The position numbers and the translations under genes are program-made. Positions 53,511-62,886 of a DNA stretch of 64,000 nucleotides are shown one piece after another. The notes under the pieces are model-generated. The model ran no database searches. It had not been told where the DNA came from and worked only from the letters and a program-made list of their open reading frames with translations. Each line of letters starts with the position of its first letter. Positions within the stretch are counted from its first letter, which is position 1. The stretch comes from JANQPX01 sp041398025 (lineage in GTDB: Bacteria; Pseudomonadota; Alphaproteobacteria; Geminicoccales; Geminicoccaceae), in the NCBI GenBank assembly GCA_041398025.1, contig JAWKVM010000036.1, positions 18,303-82,302 on the forward strand. Direction: 5' to 3'.

Positions 53511-54509
53511 CTACTTGGCTAAACCGATGGCCTGCATGGTGGCGCCGAGATTGTCCGACGTCGTGGCCATCATGTCGGCGAGCTCGGCGCTGCCCATCTT
53601 GACCACATCGGCGCCCCGGGATGCCTTGAAATCCGCCCATTCCTGGGTGTCGAAGATGGCGAGCGCCGCCTTCTCGTAGGAGCAGGCGATCTCGGGATCG
53701 AGACCCTTCGGCCCGGAAAGCGTGATGAAGGCGGCGAGCGTCCAAACGCTGTTCAGGATGTCCTTGGTGATCGGCACGTCGGGGAGCGCCGCCATGGGCT
53801 GGTCGTGCATATAAGCCAGCGCCTTCAGCTCGCCCGCTTCGACCAGCGCCTTGCCTTCGGATAGCGCCGGCGTGGCGACGTCGACGCCGCCCGCCACCAG
53901 CTCCTGCATCGCGGACGCGGCCCCGTCAGACGGCACCCAGCGGATGGCGCCCGGATCGATGCCCTCGGCATTGAGCATGCCTGCGAGCGCCAGATGCCAG
54001 ATGCCGCCCTGGGCCGTGCCGGACCCGGTCAGCTCGCCCGGATGCTCCTTCGCATAATCCAGGAGCTCGCCGAGCGAATTGAACGGCGAATCCTTGCTCA
54101 CCAGCACGCTCGCCGGAACGATGTCGACCAGCGCGATCGGCGTGATGCTGGTCTGGTCGAGGTCAGTCAGCCCGGCGTGGTGCATGGTGGTGATCTCGAC
54201 CGTCGCCGCTCCCACCGTATAGCCGTCCGGTTCGGCGGTCGCGATCGCGGAATGGCCGACCACGCCGTTGCCGCCGGTGCGGTTCACCACGTTGAACGGC
54301 TGGCCCATCTCCTTTTCCAGGAGGCTCGCCAGCATGCGCGAATTGGCATCGGTGCCGCCGCCCGCCCCCCAGGGCACCACATAGGTCACCGGCCGCTCCG
54401 GCTTCCAGTCGCACGCGGCGAGCGCCGAGCCGGCGACGGCGGTCAGCGCCAGCGTCCCGACGGCGGCGTGGAGGCAGGTGCGAAGGGCGGCATCGCGAAT
54501 CTCGGACAT
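53511..54509 (-). CDS. tctC: Tripartite tricarboxylate transporter binding protein
   Basis: This is a 332-residue Bug-family periplasmic receptor. The signal peptide is about 1-32 (LTAVAGSALAA). The mature part begins CDWKPERPVTYVVPWGAGGG, the Bug-family ligand loop, with TDANSRMLASLLEKEMGQPF. Other blocks are GGNGVVGHSAIATAEPDGYT and SGTAQGGIWHLALAGMLNAE. Family ligands are carboxylates (citrate, tartrate, aromatic acids), and related systems take up sulfolactate. It is the first gene of the tctCBA set and lies downstream of the decarboxylase genes. Confidence 0.9.
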   Translation of the reverse strand: MSEIRDAALRTCLHAAVGTLALTAVAGSALAACDWKPERPVTYVVPWGAGGGTDANSRMLASLLEKEMGQPFNVVNRTGGNGVVGHSAIATAEPDGYTVGAATVEITTMHHAGLTDLDQTSITPIALVDIVPASVLVSKDSPFNSLGELLDYAKEHPGELTGSGTAQGGIWHLALAGMLNAEGIDPGAIRWVPSDGAASAMQELVAGGVDVATPALSEGKALVEAGELKALAYMHDQPMAALPDVPITKDILNSVWTLAAFITLSGPKGLDPEIACSYEKAALAIFDTQEWADFKASRGADVVKMGSAELADMMATTSDNLGATMQAIGLAK

Positions 54510-54988
54510 AAGCTCTCCCTCGGATTTATCGCCGTCCGGTTCTGCGACGGCTTTTTCTGGTGGGTATCAAAAACGGTAGTGCGCAGGCTGAGGCCGGTCA
54601 ACGGCATGGCGTACGGCTCTTGTCTTACGGTTGATGCCCCAGCATGACCATATTGCTTAGGATGAAAACAAGACGCGCTTCGTTACACTCATCGTGTCTA
54701 TCACCACCTCCCGTCTGGCACCCGAAATCGCTGACCTGACGACGACGGCTGCGAGAATGTAGCATGAAAAAGTCGATCTAGCGTTTGAACAGGGAATATA
54801 ATGACGTCCTGAGAGATGCGAGAAAACGGCTGGAGTGCCAACGCGTCGATCTGAATGGCCGCAGGGGCAACGTCCAGTCGGTACACGTGAATGTCAGCAG
54901 TGTGCGCGTCGACATCCTGCTGGATGATGGGCATCTCGAAAAAGACGTCGACGCGCTGCTACCCAGCTACGATCCCTGAGCTGCTGCC
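54510..54988. other. Intergenic region upstream of tctC
   Basis: About 480 bases between tctC and the decarboxylase beta gene, probably holding the tctC promoter. A plus-strand frame at 54785-54979 (64 codons, from a TTG) reads RRGNVQSVHVNVSSVRVDIL, with an alternating strand pattern, but it has no ribosome site. The AT-richer part is near 54640-54680. No regulator gene is present. Confidence 0.4.
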
Positions 54989-55585
54989 TCAGCTCTCCAG
55001 CCCAAGTGCAGCGCGAAAACGCGCGGCCATGGCAGCGCCATTGTTGGTGGGCAGCACCAGCGGGTCGTCGGTGAGCGCGATCTTGGCGACGGCCAGGACC
55101 GGTCCCGATCTTTCGTAAAGCAGTTCCTTCAGCGCCGGCAGATCGCCCGCAGTGCCGAGCGTCATCGTCTCGACCAGGCCCGCCCCCTCCGCCATGCGCG
55201 CGATGTCGGTGGGGCCGGCGCTCAAACCGGTCTGGCGGCCGGTCTCACCGAAGGCCTGGTTGTCGAGCACCAGGATGGCGAGATTGTCGGGCGCGGCGGC
55301 GGCGATGGCCGCGAGCGAGCCGATGCCCATCATCATCTCACCGTCGCCGGTAAACACCAGCACGCGCCTCTTCGGCTGCGCCAGCGCCAGGCCAAGGCCG
55401 ATCGAGCAGGCAAGCCCCATGCCGCCCCAGAGATAGACATTGCGCTCATCGAGATCGGCGGCGGCAAGATCCCAGGTTGAAGCGCCGAGCCCGCCGACCA
55501 CCAGGGCATCGCCGCGGTCTTGAAGAAGTTGCGCCACCAAGGCACGACGATCGAAGCGGCCGTCCTTCGCCATCAAGTCGCTCAT
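54989..55585 (-). CDS. TPP-dependent decarboxylase beta subunit (ComE-like)
   Basis: The 198-residue protein is the pyrophosphate-binding half of a split ThDP enzyme. GGLGASTWDL precedes YLWGGMGLACSIGLGLALAQ. The metal/TPP motif is FTGDGEMMMGIGSLAAIAAA and ends at DNQAFGETGRQT, the GDG-x24-DN pattern. This length and layout match sulfopyruvate decarboxylase ComE and phosphonopyruvate decarboxylase C-terminal halves. It works as a heteromer with the product of the overlapping upstream gene. It would form sulfoacetaldehyde or another aldehyde from a 2-oxo acid. Confidence 0.82.
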   Translation of the reverse strand: MSDLMAKDGRFDRRALVAQLLQDRGDALVVGGLGASTWDLAAADLDERNVYLWGGMGLACSIGLGLALAQPKRRVLVFTGDGEMMMGIGSLAAIAAAAPDNLAILVLDNQAFGETGRQTGLSAGPTDIARMAEGAGLVETMTLGTAGDLPALKELLYERSGPVLAVAKIALTDDPLVLPTNNGAAMAARFRAALGLES

Positions 55586-56133
55586 CGCCCCTCGCCCTTC
55601 GTCTTGAAGGCCTTGGCGCCGATCACCCGCTGGCCGATCAGCACGGCCGTGGCGATGCCGCCGTGGAACGCCATGTCAGCGGCGGCGGACACCGCCTCGC
55701 CCACATCCTCGGCGTGATCGACCGAATAGACCGTGACGCCCATGGCCTCGAGCACCTCGGGCGTGGCGCGGCCCATCGGCACCTGCCAGCCATTGGCCTC
55801 GCCCCACTGGCCGCGCATGGTCACCAGCATCAGGCAGGGAATCTTCAGGACGGCCGGCAGGGACAGTGCATTGATGACGTTGCCGACGCCGCTCGACTGC
55901 ATCGCGAGCGCCGCCCGTTCGCCGCCGAGCCAGGCGCCGGTCACCAGACCGATGCCCTCATCCTCGCGGGTGAGCGTCATGACGCTCATGGCATCGTCGG
56001 CATGGCAGAGATCGAGCAGCCGGGTCAGACCGGCATCGGGCACGGTGCCGATCTGACGCACCGCCTTGGATCGGAAGGCCGCATGGACGTCACGAGGCCA
56101 GTCATACACACTCAAGGCCAATTGTCCTCCCAT
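55582..56133 (-). CDS. TPP-dependent decarboxylase alpha subunit (ComD-like)
   Basis: The 183-residue pyrimidine-binding half contains YDWPRDVHAAFRSKAVRQIG, VPDAGLTRLLDLCHAD and TREDEGIGLVTGAWLGGERA (ThDP-activating Glu). MQSSGVGNVINALSLPAVLK and LVTMRGQWGEANGWQVPMGR follow, as in ComD and phosphonopyruvate decarboxylase. The start is uncertain. ATG 56133 lies just before GGAGGA, so TTG 56115 or GTG 56109 downstream of that site could be the true start. It overlaps the beta gene by four bases (ATGA). Confidence 0.82.
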   Translation of the reverse strand: MGGQLALSVYDWPRDVHAAFRSKAVRQIGTVPDAGLTRLLDLCHADDAMSVMTLTREDEGIGLVTGAWLGGERAALAMQSSGVGNVINALSLPAVLKIPCLMLVTMRGQWGEANGWQVPMGRATPEVLEAMGVTVYSVDHAEDVGEAVSAAADMAFHGGIATAVLIGQRVIGAKAFKTKGEGR

Positions 56134-56402
56134 GTCAGGCTTATAGGACCTTCCTTTGCCGCATCGCACGCCACCTCCGCCACCAAGCGACCATCAGCGC
56201 CACACTCCCTTGCCGATTTCTAAGAGACCAGGCAGGGCGCCAAGCGAGCTGCGTCCGCGCCTGCAGTTCGTGCCCAGACGGTGATCGCGTCAGCCGGGTG
56301 ACGGTTTTCTGCTGATCAGTCTCCACCGCGTCTCCTCACAACGCCACTTGCCATTCAGATTACCACAGCGTCTAACCTCAATCGAGGCCGCGACTGCGAT
56401 GA

Positions 56403-57473
56403 CTAGCTAGGCGGCATGGTGAAGCAAAAGCGACTGCCCTGCCCACGCTGCGATTCGCACCAGATACGACCGCCATGACGTTCGACGATCTTCTGGCAGA
56501 TCGCCAGCCCGAGCCCGGTTCCCTCATAGACATCCTGGCTCCAGAGCCGTTGGAAGGGCTCGAACACCGTCTTCAGCTTGTCCTCGGGAATGCCGATGCC
56601 ATTGTCTTCGATGACAACGAGCCATGCGTCACCTTGGCGCTCCGCCGATACCCTGACGGTTGGGGTCGACTCCTCGTTGTACTTGATGCCATTTCCGATC
56701 AGATTTTGCAAAAGCTGTACCAGCTGCGGTCCGTGGCCGATCACTGGCGGCAGGGATCCGACCTCCACCTTCGCATGCCGCTCCTCGATCACCATGTGCA
56801 AATGATCGAGCACCTGGCTCGCAATCTCCTGCATATCGATTCTTTCGAACGTGATATCACGATCGAGAAGGGCATAGTGGGCGAGCGTATCAACCAAAGC
56901 GTTCATGCGCATGGCCGAAAGCCTGATCAAATCGAGATGCTCCGGAACATCGTCATAGACGCCTGCTTCCAGATCTTCTGCAAGAATGTCGGTAAAGCTT
57001 GTCAGGCCTCGAAGCGGAGCCCGGATATCGTGGACAAGAACGCGGATGAAATTCGTCTGCTCCAGGCGCTGCGCAGCGAGTCTGCGAACAAGCGAACCTT
57101 TTTCCGTGGCATTGGACAGCGCACGCCGCAGGACCGGCCCGGATATTGTGTCCTTGACGACATAGTCGAAGGCACCTGCTTTCATCGCTGCGACCGCAAT
57201 GTCTTCGTTGCCTTCACCCGTCATCATCACCACCGATACATGCGGATCGATCGACTTCAGCTGTTCGAGCACCTTGAGACCGTTGTGCCCAGGCATATTG
57301 AAGTCCAGGACGATACAATCGGCCGCCTGCTCCCGATAGAATGCCAACCCCTGCTCACCACTTTCGGCGAGATCGATGGATTCGATCTGCATCTCCCTTC
57401 TCAAAAGCCGCTCATAGAGATCACGATCATCTTCACTATCATCAATGATGAGAACATGCGCAGGCAAGGTCAT
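56403..57473 (-). CDS. Receiver-histidine kinase (REC-HK) signalling protein
   Basis: The soluble 356-residue protein has an N-terminal receiver (1-120: VLIIDDSEDDRDLYERLL, Asp57 in CIVLDFNMPGHNG, Lys in YVVKDTISG). A HisKA domain follows with His148 in VLVHDIRAPLRGLTSFTDIL, then an HATPase (N-box LLQNLIGNGIKYNEES, G1 IEDNGIGIPEDKL, G2 EGTGLGLAICQKIV). There is no membrane segment. The order is the reverse of a usual hybrid kinase and resembles phytochrome-associated or cell-cycle kinases. It is divergent from a response regulator, its probable partner. Confidence 0.88.
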   Translation of the reverse strand: MTLPAHVLIIDDSEDDRDLYERLLRREMQIESIDLAESGEQGLAFYREQAADCIVLDFNMPGHNGLKVLEQLKSIDPHVSVVMMTGEGNEDIAVAAMKAGAFDYVVKDTISGPVLRRALSNATEKGSLVRRLAAQRLEQTNFIRVLVHDIRAPLRGLTSFTDILAEDLEAGVYDDVPEHLDLIRLSAMRMNALVDTLAHYALLDRDITFERIDMQEIASQVLDHLHMVIEERHAKVEVGSLPPVIGHGPQLVQLLQNLIGNGIKYNEESTPTVRVSAERQGDAWLVVIEDNGIGIPEDKLKTVFEPFQRLWSQDVYEGTGLGLAICQKIVERHGGRIWCESQRGQGSRFCFTMPPS

Positions 57474-57940
57474 CAGTTAGACCTCGCATATGGATTTGTT
57501 CGCGGCTGCGCGCTTCCCCGCATGCGCCGCCGAACATGCACCGCGATCTATCGATCCGCCTACTCCGTTTCGAAGCTGAACGTCCAAGAAATACATCGCT
57601 GATTTCCGCAATCGCCGGCTGAGCTTGTGACCGCCAACGCTGTGGCCCCGTGACCGTCAGATATCCCATAAAGGTTAAGATTGATATAACTTTCAATCAT
57701 TAGTTTTCCAACCCGTGCATGCGAAACATCAATCGCGGGTGATGGTCGCTGCACGATCAGAGATATCGCAGCTCTCTTGTGCGCCGGAGAAGGGGCCTTC
57801 AATGAAATCGTCAGCGTAAACGGAAAATAAACTCTTACCGCTTTATATTCTCTTCACATCCGAAGAGATTGGTGATGGCCGATCGGGCTGGTTACCGTCT
57901 CTACCCTGCCCCCTCGAACCTTGATGATGAACGAGGATCC
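57474..57940. other. Divergent promoter region of the signalling pair
   Basis: About 470 bases separate the divergent genes. The stretch 57665-57705 is AT-rich (TTGATATAACTTTCAATCAT), and another AT patch lies near 57825-57865, each facing one gene. No clear direct-repeat operator was recognised. Confidence 0.5.
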
Positions 57941-58531
57941 ATGCGGTTACTCATCGTCGACGACAGCCGGCTTGATCGGACCCGGATCAAGCGTCTGATC
58001 AATCAGATGAACACCGAGGTCAGTGTGGCCGAAGCTCAGGACGTGCCGACCGCCCTCGGCATGGTTGCCGTCGAGAAGTTCGATTGCATCCTGCTCGACT
58101 ATCGCCTGCCTGGTGCCGATGGTGTGGAACTGGCATCGCAGATCGCTGCGAGTCATGGCGGCGCTTGCACACCGATGGTGATGCTGACTGGAGAGCCCTC
58201 CGAGGACTTGGCAGAACACGCCATTGGCTCAGGCCTTACCGACTTCCTGGGCAAGCGCAACCTTTCCGCTGAACACCTCCGGCAATCCCTCTTCAATGCC
58301 GTGGTCAAACACAGAAATGGCGCACTGTCGAAAACATCGGCGACGGCTGAAAATGAAGCATCGACCGAGTCGGGGCAGGACTTGCCAGAGCATGAGCGCA
58401 TGGCGATTGCCGATGCCTTGGACGTCCTCGAGCGAGCAGGGCTTTTCGATCGGGGCAGCGAACGCGATGAGGATGTCGTGCGGGCACTCTCCAAGCTTCG
58501 CGACGCGGCAACGTCGATATTGATGCATTAG
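57941..58531 (+). CDS. Response regulator with receiver domain and helical tail
   Basis: ATG 57941 sits behind AGGATCC, giving 196 residues. The receiver (1-125) has MRLLIVDDSRLDRTRIKRLI, Asp53 in CILLDYRLPGADG, MVMLTGEPSEDLAEHA and the Lys equivalent near DFLGKRNLS. Residues about 126-196 are a low-similarity helical tail (ERMAIADALDVLERAGLFDR) without a DNA-binding or enzyme motif. It may relay phosphate or bind a partner. It is divergent from the REC-HK gene. Confidence 0.85.
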   Translation: MRLLIVDDSRLDRTRIKRLINQMNTEVSVAEAQDVPTALGMVAVEKFDCILLDYRLPGADGVELASQIAASHGGACTPMVMLTGEPSEDLAEHAIGSGLTDFLGKRNLSAEHLRQSLFNAVVKHRNGALSKTSATAENEASTESGQDLPEHERMAIADALDVLERAGLFDRGSERDEDVVRALSKLRDAATSILMH

Positions 58532-58616
58532 AGCGTAGTTTTCTTCCAGCTGGTCTGTCCCCTTCAGCCCGCACCATCTGCTATGAGATGGTCTGGCGCT
58601 CTGAGGGGGGTTATGG

Positions 58617-58895
58617 ATGGCGCGCAAGAAGCATTCCTCCGAGGAGATCATCAGCAGGCTGCGCGAAGCCGAGGTGCTGGTGGCCGAGGGCAAGCGGTTG
58701 CCTGAGCTTTGCAGAATTCTTGAGGTCAGCGAGCAGACCTATTTTCGCCGGCGCAAGGAGTATGGCGGGTTGAAGAGAGATCAGGCCAAGGATCTGGAGG
58801 AGCTTGAGCGCGAGAACGCGCGTCCGACGAAGGCTGTGGCCGATCGGCCGCTCGACAAGCTCATTTTGCAAGAGGCTGCGTCGGGAAACTTCTGA
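58617..58895 (+). CDS. IS3-family transposase OrfA
   Basis: A 92-residue HTH protein begins MARKKHSSEEIISRLREAEV and contains LPELCRILEVSEQTYFRRRK, EYGGLKRDQAKDLEELEREN and DKLILQEAASGNF. This is the OrfA of an IS3 element of the IS407-like group, with its leucine-zipper segment. OrfB should follow in the -1 frame, but only a fragment survives 1.5 kb away, beyond an inserted IS256 element. The copy cannot transpose by itself. Confidence 0.82.
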   Translation: MARKKHSSEEIISRLREAEVLVAEGKRLPELCRILEVSEQTYFRRRKEYGGLKRDQAKDLEELERENARPTKAVADRPLDKLILQEAASGNF

Positions 58896-58897
58896 GC

Positions 58898-58922
58898 GTT
58901 TGAAAGCTTTTCGCTTTCAAAC
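58898..58922. terminator. Perfect hairpin after OrfA
   Basis: GTTTGAAAGC (58898-58907) pairs perfectly with GCTTTCAAAC (58913-58922) over a 5-base loop, 2 bases past the OrfA stop. It lies in the segment left between OrfA and the next IS. It may be a structure inside the IS or a new termination site. Confidence 0.5.
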
Positions 58923-58983
58923 GTGATCGGATCTGCGTGCATCATGTCCAGGAGCGCCCTCATGACGGCTGATCTGGGGGCTA

Positions 58984-60420
58984 TAGCTGAATTTTGTGGA
59001 TCGAGGTTTTGGCGGCGTATCCTTGGTGATGGATGAGATCACCGATGGAAGGATAGGCCATGGGAGAAGATACCGTTGTCAGCCTGCCGCGACCAGGCGG
59101 TGTTGTCGCAGACGATCCGTTGCTTTGCCTTCTGCGTGAGGGCGCGCGACGGATGACGATGCAGGCTGTTCAAGCCGAGGTCGATGTCTTTGTCGAAGGC
59201 CATGCCGATCTGGTTGACGACCAAGGCCGCAAACGGCTTGTTCGTAACGGTCATGCGCCGGAGCGTCGGATCCAGACAGGTATCGGCCCGATCGAGGTTC
59301 AGCGCCCCCGGGTTCGTGATCGCGGCGCCGGTGATGCGCCGCCGATCCGCTTCACGTCGGCGGTGCTGCCGGCTTATCTGCGGCGAACGAAGAACGTCGA
59401 GGAGCTTCTGCCGTGGCTTTATCTGAAGGGCGTCTCGACCGGCCAGTTCGAGGAGGCCTTGACCGGGCTGCTCGGTCCGAAGGCTGGTGGACTTTCGCCG
59501 ACGACGATCCGCCGCCTGGTCGAGGTCTGGCAGGATGAGCACAAGCGTTGGCAGGGGCGTGATCTCTCCTTGAAGCGCTACGTCTATGTCTGGGCGGACG
59601 GCGTCTATTTCAGCCCCAGGCTCGAGCATGAACGTCAATGCCCTCGGCGCGAATACGCGCCGTGCCGGAGGCAACGGATGATCGGCTTTGCCGATCCTGG
59701 TTCTGATGGGCGCCGATGAGAGCGGCAAGAAAGAGCTCTTGGCAATCGACGATGGTTTTCGCGAGAGCGAGCAGAGCTGGCATGAACGTCTGGTGCGGCT
59801 GCGTGATGAGAACGGTCTGATCGTCGAACCGAGCTTGCGACTGGCGCCAAAGTTGCTGGGGGCGCCCATGGTTTTTGGGCAGCGATCAGGAAAATTTGGC
59901 CGACGACCAAGCAGCAACGTTGCTGGGTGCACAAGACGGCCAACGTTCTGAACGATCTGCCGAAGTCGGTTCAGAAAAAGGCCAAGAGCGATCTTCATCA
60001 GATCGACAATGCTGAGAGCCGGACAGGTGCCGACGAGGCCTTCGATCGCTTCGTTGCCAAGTATGGGGCGAATTACGAGAAGGCAAGCAACTGCCTGGTC
60101 AAGGATCGCGATGCTTTGCTCGCTTTCTACGACGTGCCTGCCGAGCATGGGCAGCATGTGCGCAGCACCAATCCGATCGAGAGCACGTTCTCGACGGTTC
60201 GGTTACGGACCAACAAGACCAGGGGGTGCCTGTCACGCGACACAGCACTCGCCATGGTCTTCAAGCTGGTCAAATCTGCTGAGCGTCATTGGCGCCGCCT
60301 GAACGGCACCAACCGGCTCGGTCAGATCATCGAGGGCGTCAAGTTCCGAGAGGGAAAGCCAATCAAAGCAACCAAGGATCACCCCGCCGCATGAAGCCCA
60401 TACACAAAATTTGCGCTTAA
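58984..60420 (+). mobile_element. IS256-family element 1, decayed
   Basis: The ends are marked by inverted words sharing AATTTTGTG (near 58990 and its complement near 60403-60411). The element is about 1.44 kb. It is inserted in, and has replaced part of, the IS3 OrfB gene. The transposase is broken by an internal insertion and a frameshift. Confidence 0.65.
59060..60394 (+). pseudogene. IS256-family transposase, broken
   Basis: Three reading-frame blocks make one transposase. 59060-59640 has RMTMQAVQAEVDVFVEGHAD, RNGHAPERRIQTGIGPIEVQ and YVWADGVYF with the first catalytic Asp. 59694-59830 has LVLMGADESGKKELLAIDDG. 59870-60394 has GFWAAIRKIWPTTKQQRCWV, HKTANVLNDLPKSVQ and the Glu region RSTNPIESTFSTVRLRT. 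A 52-base insertion at 59642-59693 separates blocks one and two, and a shift near 59830 separates two and three. Confidence 0.75.
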
Positions 60421-60683
60421 CGCGGATGGGCGTTCAGGATGCTGGTGGTGGTCGACGGGTTCAGCCGGGAATACCTCGCAATCCTGGTGGCCAGACGGCT
60501 CACCAGCGACGGTGTCCTGACGCTGCTCACCGAGCTGTTCGTCACCCATGGCCGGCCCGATCACATCCGCTCCCCCTCTCGTCGATTGCTGCGCAATCGA
60601 CTGTCGATCACGGGAGCAATGGCCCTGAGTTCTGCGCCCACACGGTTCGTGGCTCGCTCAAACGGCTGGATATCAGCACCCGG
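60421..60683 (+). pseudogene. IS3-family OrfB fragment
   Basis: The fragment encodes the start of an rve integrase core: MLVVVDGFSREYLAILVARR, LTSDGVLTLLTELFVTHGRP and, after a frameshift, NGPEFCAHTVRGSLKRLDIS with its second catalytic Asp replaced by Ser (usual S-D-N-G). It begins exactly where IS256 element 1 ends and stops at element 2. Roughly the first 100 codons and the C-terminus are missing. Confidence 0.65.
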
Positions 60684-61881
60684 GACTGTCGGGAATTTCG
60701 TGTATGGGCCATGACGATGCGAGCGGAGGCGACATTGCATGGCACGTCGGAAGAAGCCTGTAATCGCGGACGATCTCCTGGACCAGTTGCTGGCCGGTCA
60801 GGATCCTCAGTTGGTATTCAGCAAGGACGGTCTGTTTGACGATTTGAAGCGGGCGGTGGCGGAGCGGGCGCTGAACGCCGAGATGGACCATCGCATGGCT
60901 GGTGAAGCCGGCGACGGCCGGCCCGACAGCCGCAATGGCTGCGGCAGGAAGACGCTGCTGACGGAGACCGGCAAGCCCGGCAGTTTGGTGCCGCGGGATC
61001 GGCTTTCGACCTTCGATCCGCAGCCGATCGCCAAGGACCGCCGGCGGATCTCCGGCTTCGACGGGAAGATCGTGTCCCCAAGGTCCCGTTTGGCCACGCC
61101 CGCGGCATGACGGTGCGCGAGATCCGCGGCCGCCTGGGCGAGTTCCATGGCCTCGACGTCTCACCGGATCCGATCAGCGCGGTCACGGACGAAGTGCTGG
61201 ACGAGGTGGCCGAATGGCAGAACCGGCCGCACGAGCCGCTCCACCCCTGGTCTTCATCGATGCGCTCCGGGTCAAGGTCCGGACGACGGCACGGTGCGCA
61301 ACAAGGCGGTCTAGGGGCGCTCGGCGTCCGGATCGAACAGACCGGAGGCGCCAAGTTCTGGCTGCGGGTGATGATTGAGCTCAACAACCGCGGCGTCGAG
61401 GACGTCCTGATCACCGTCTTCCCCGACGCCCGGGTCCAGACCTGCATCGTCCATCCGATCCGGAATTCGCCGGACTTCGTGTCCTGCAAGGACAGGCGGG
61501 CCGTCGCTGCGGCGCTGAAGCAGGTCTGCAAGGCCGCCCTGCACGCCTTCGCCGAGAGCGACTGGGGCCGGAAATACCCGGCGATCGCCATGTCCTGGCG
61601 CCGCCACTGGCGGGCAGCGGATCATCGACACGACCAACGCCATCGAGGCCCTGAACGCCAAGCGACGCCGCGCGGTCAGGACCCGTGGCCATTTCCCGAC
61701 CGACGAGAGCGTCACCAAGCTGCTCTTCCTGGTCTCGAACCCGGCCGAAAAGTACGGGAAGATGCCGGCCAGTGAACGCGGCATGGCCAAGGCCCCGTTC
61801 GCGATCCTCTTCGAAGGCAGCTTCAGGATCGCCCAGGAGCAATGTTCAACTCATGAACCACACACGAAATTCCCGACGGTC
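60684..61881 (+). mobile_element. IS256-family element 2, decayed
   Basis: Inverted ends of about 24 bp, GTCGGGAATTTCGTGT at 60688-60703 with its complement near 61862-61877, bound a 1.2-kb element. The left flank is IS3 and the right flank is IS91, and the 8-9 bases outside the ends differ, so no target duplication remains. The element or its flanks have been recombined. Confidence 0.7.
60739..61838 (+). pseudogene. IS256-family transposase, decayed
   Basis: The N-terminal frame (60739-61110) has ADDLLDQLLAGQDPQ and LNAEMDHRMAGEAGDGRPDS. The second frame (61107-61775) has MTVREIRGRLGEFHGLDVSP and RVMIELNNRGVEDVLITVFP. A third gives FPTDESVTKLLFLVSNPAEK. Compared with the family, segments are missing after the first catalytic region, around the VDGLKGF block, and around the TTNAIEALN block. 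An in-frame stop occurs near 61310. It is non-functional. Confidence 0.75.
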
Positions 61882-61883
61882 CC

Positions 61884-62546
61884 TGGATCGCCTGCCGGAC
61901 CGGCTGCTTCCTGCCGGTGCGCGTGCTCGCCCGGCTCTACCGTCGCTTGCTCATCGAAAGACTGGAGGCAGCCTTTGCCGCCGGCGCGCTCCGCTTTGCT
62001 GGCGCTCTTTCTGGCCTCGCCAGGCCCGCCGCCTGCGCGCGCCATCTTCGAGAGGCCCGACAGCTCGATTGGATCGTCTACGCCAAGCGACCCTTCGCCA
62101 GCCCGGAGCAAATCCTCAACTATCCCGGCCGCTACACCCATCGCGTCGCCATCGCCAAGCATCGCCTGCTCAGCCTTGATGACAACGGCCACGCGAGCTT
62201 CCGCTGGAAAGACTATCGGCATCATCACAAAACCAAGGTCATGACCCTCAAGGCTCATGAGTTCCTGCGACGCTTCCTGCTGCACGTGCTGCCCGACAGC
62301 TTCCGCCGCATCCGTCACAACGGCTTCCTCGCCAACGGCCATCGCACCAAAAAGCTCGCGATCCTGCGAGCCCTTCTTGCCGTGCCAGCACCATCATTTA
62401 TGCCGCCGCCGGCCGACTGTCGTGAGCGCCATACGCGTCTGACCGGACGCGCGCTCGACGTTTGCTCCGATTGCGGCGGCCGCATGGTCGAATGGCGCCT
62501 ACTGGCGAGAGCTGCAGATCGACCAAAATGGAACGACAGCTCATGA
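61884..62546 (+). pseudogene. IS91-family transposase, C-terminal fragment
   Basis: The frame WIACRTGCFLPVRVLARLYR begins at the element 2 border and runs to 62546. It contains LDWIVYAKRPFASPEQILNY, PGRYTHRVAIAKHRL (the Y-x-x-R-Y-T-H-R core of Y2-transposases) and LRRFLLHVLPDSFRRIRHNG. The N-terminal half, including the zinc-finger DNA-binding and HUH part, is absent. This is the C-terminus of a rolling-circle transposase of the IS91 family. Confidence 0.8.
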
Positions 62547-62886
62547 TCAACCATCGTCGTCCAACATCAGACCAACGGACCGCCATGGCTGCGCGGCCCA
62601 GCCAGCGCGTCCAAAGTTGTCCGAAATCGACCGCCGCCCGCCAAACGGCCACGACCGAGCAATCGCTAAGCCTGCCGAACGGCGCCTCAGACCATGTTCG
62701 ACCACCAGGAAATGTCATCTCGATGTCTTCAAAGAGGTCAGAACCATGTGAGACGCACCGCTGGCGCCAGCGCCGCCGCTCAATGCCCAGAACCCGTCAT
62801 GCAGACGCAGCTTAGGTCAATCAGGCTTCAAGGACGTCCCGCCACCACACTAAAACAAGCTGTCGGCTACCTGCCAAAGAACCTCC
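62547..62886. other. Untranslated IS debris
   Basis: 340 bases between IS91 and IS21 fragments. The first part probably belongs to the IS91 terminus. No open frame with protein-like content was found (62462-62815 is a shadow of the IS91 frame), and I recognise no inverted repeat. Confidence 0.35.

Noticed and set aside
52522..53745. 407-codon minus-strand frame over tctB and tctC
   Set aside because: It is out of frame with the well-matched tctB and tctC genes and gives Arg/Gly-rich translation.
59060..61881. The two IS256 elements as one composite transposon
   Set aside because: Their ends and transposases differ, they are separated by IS3 debris, and no shared target duplication exists.
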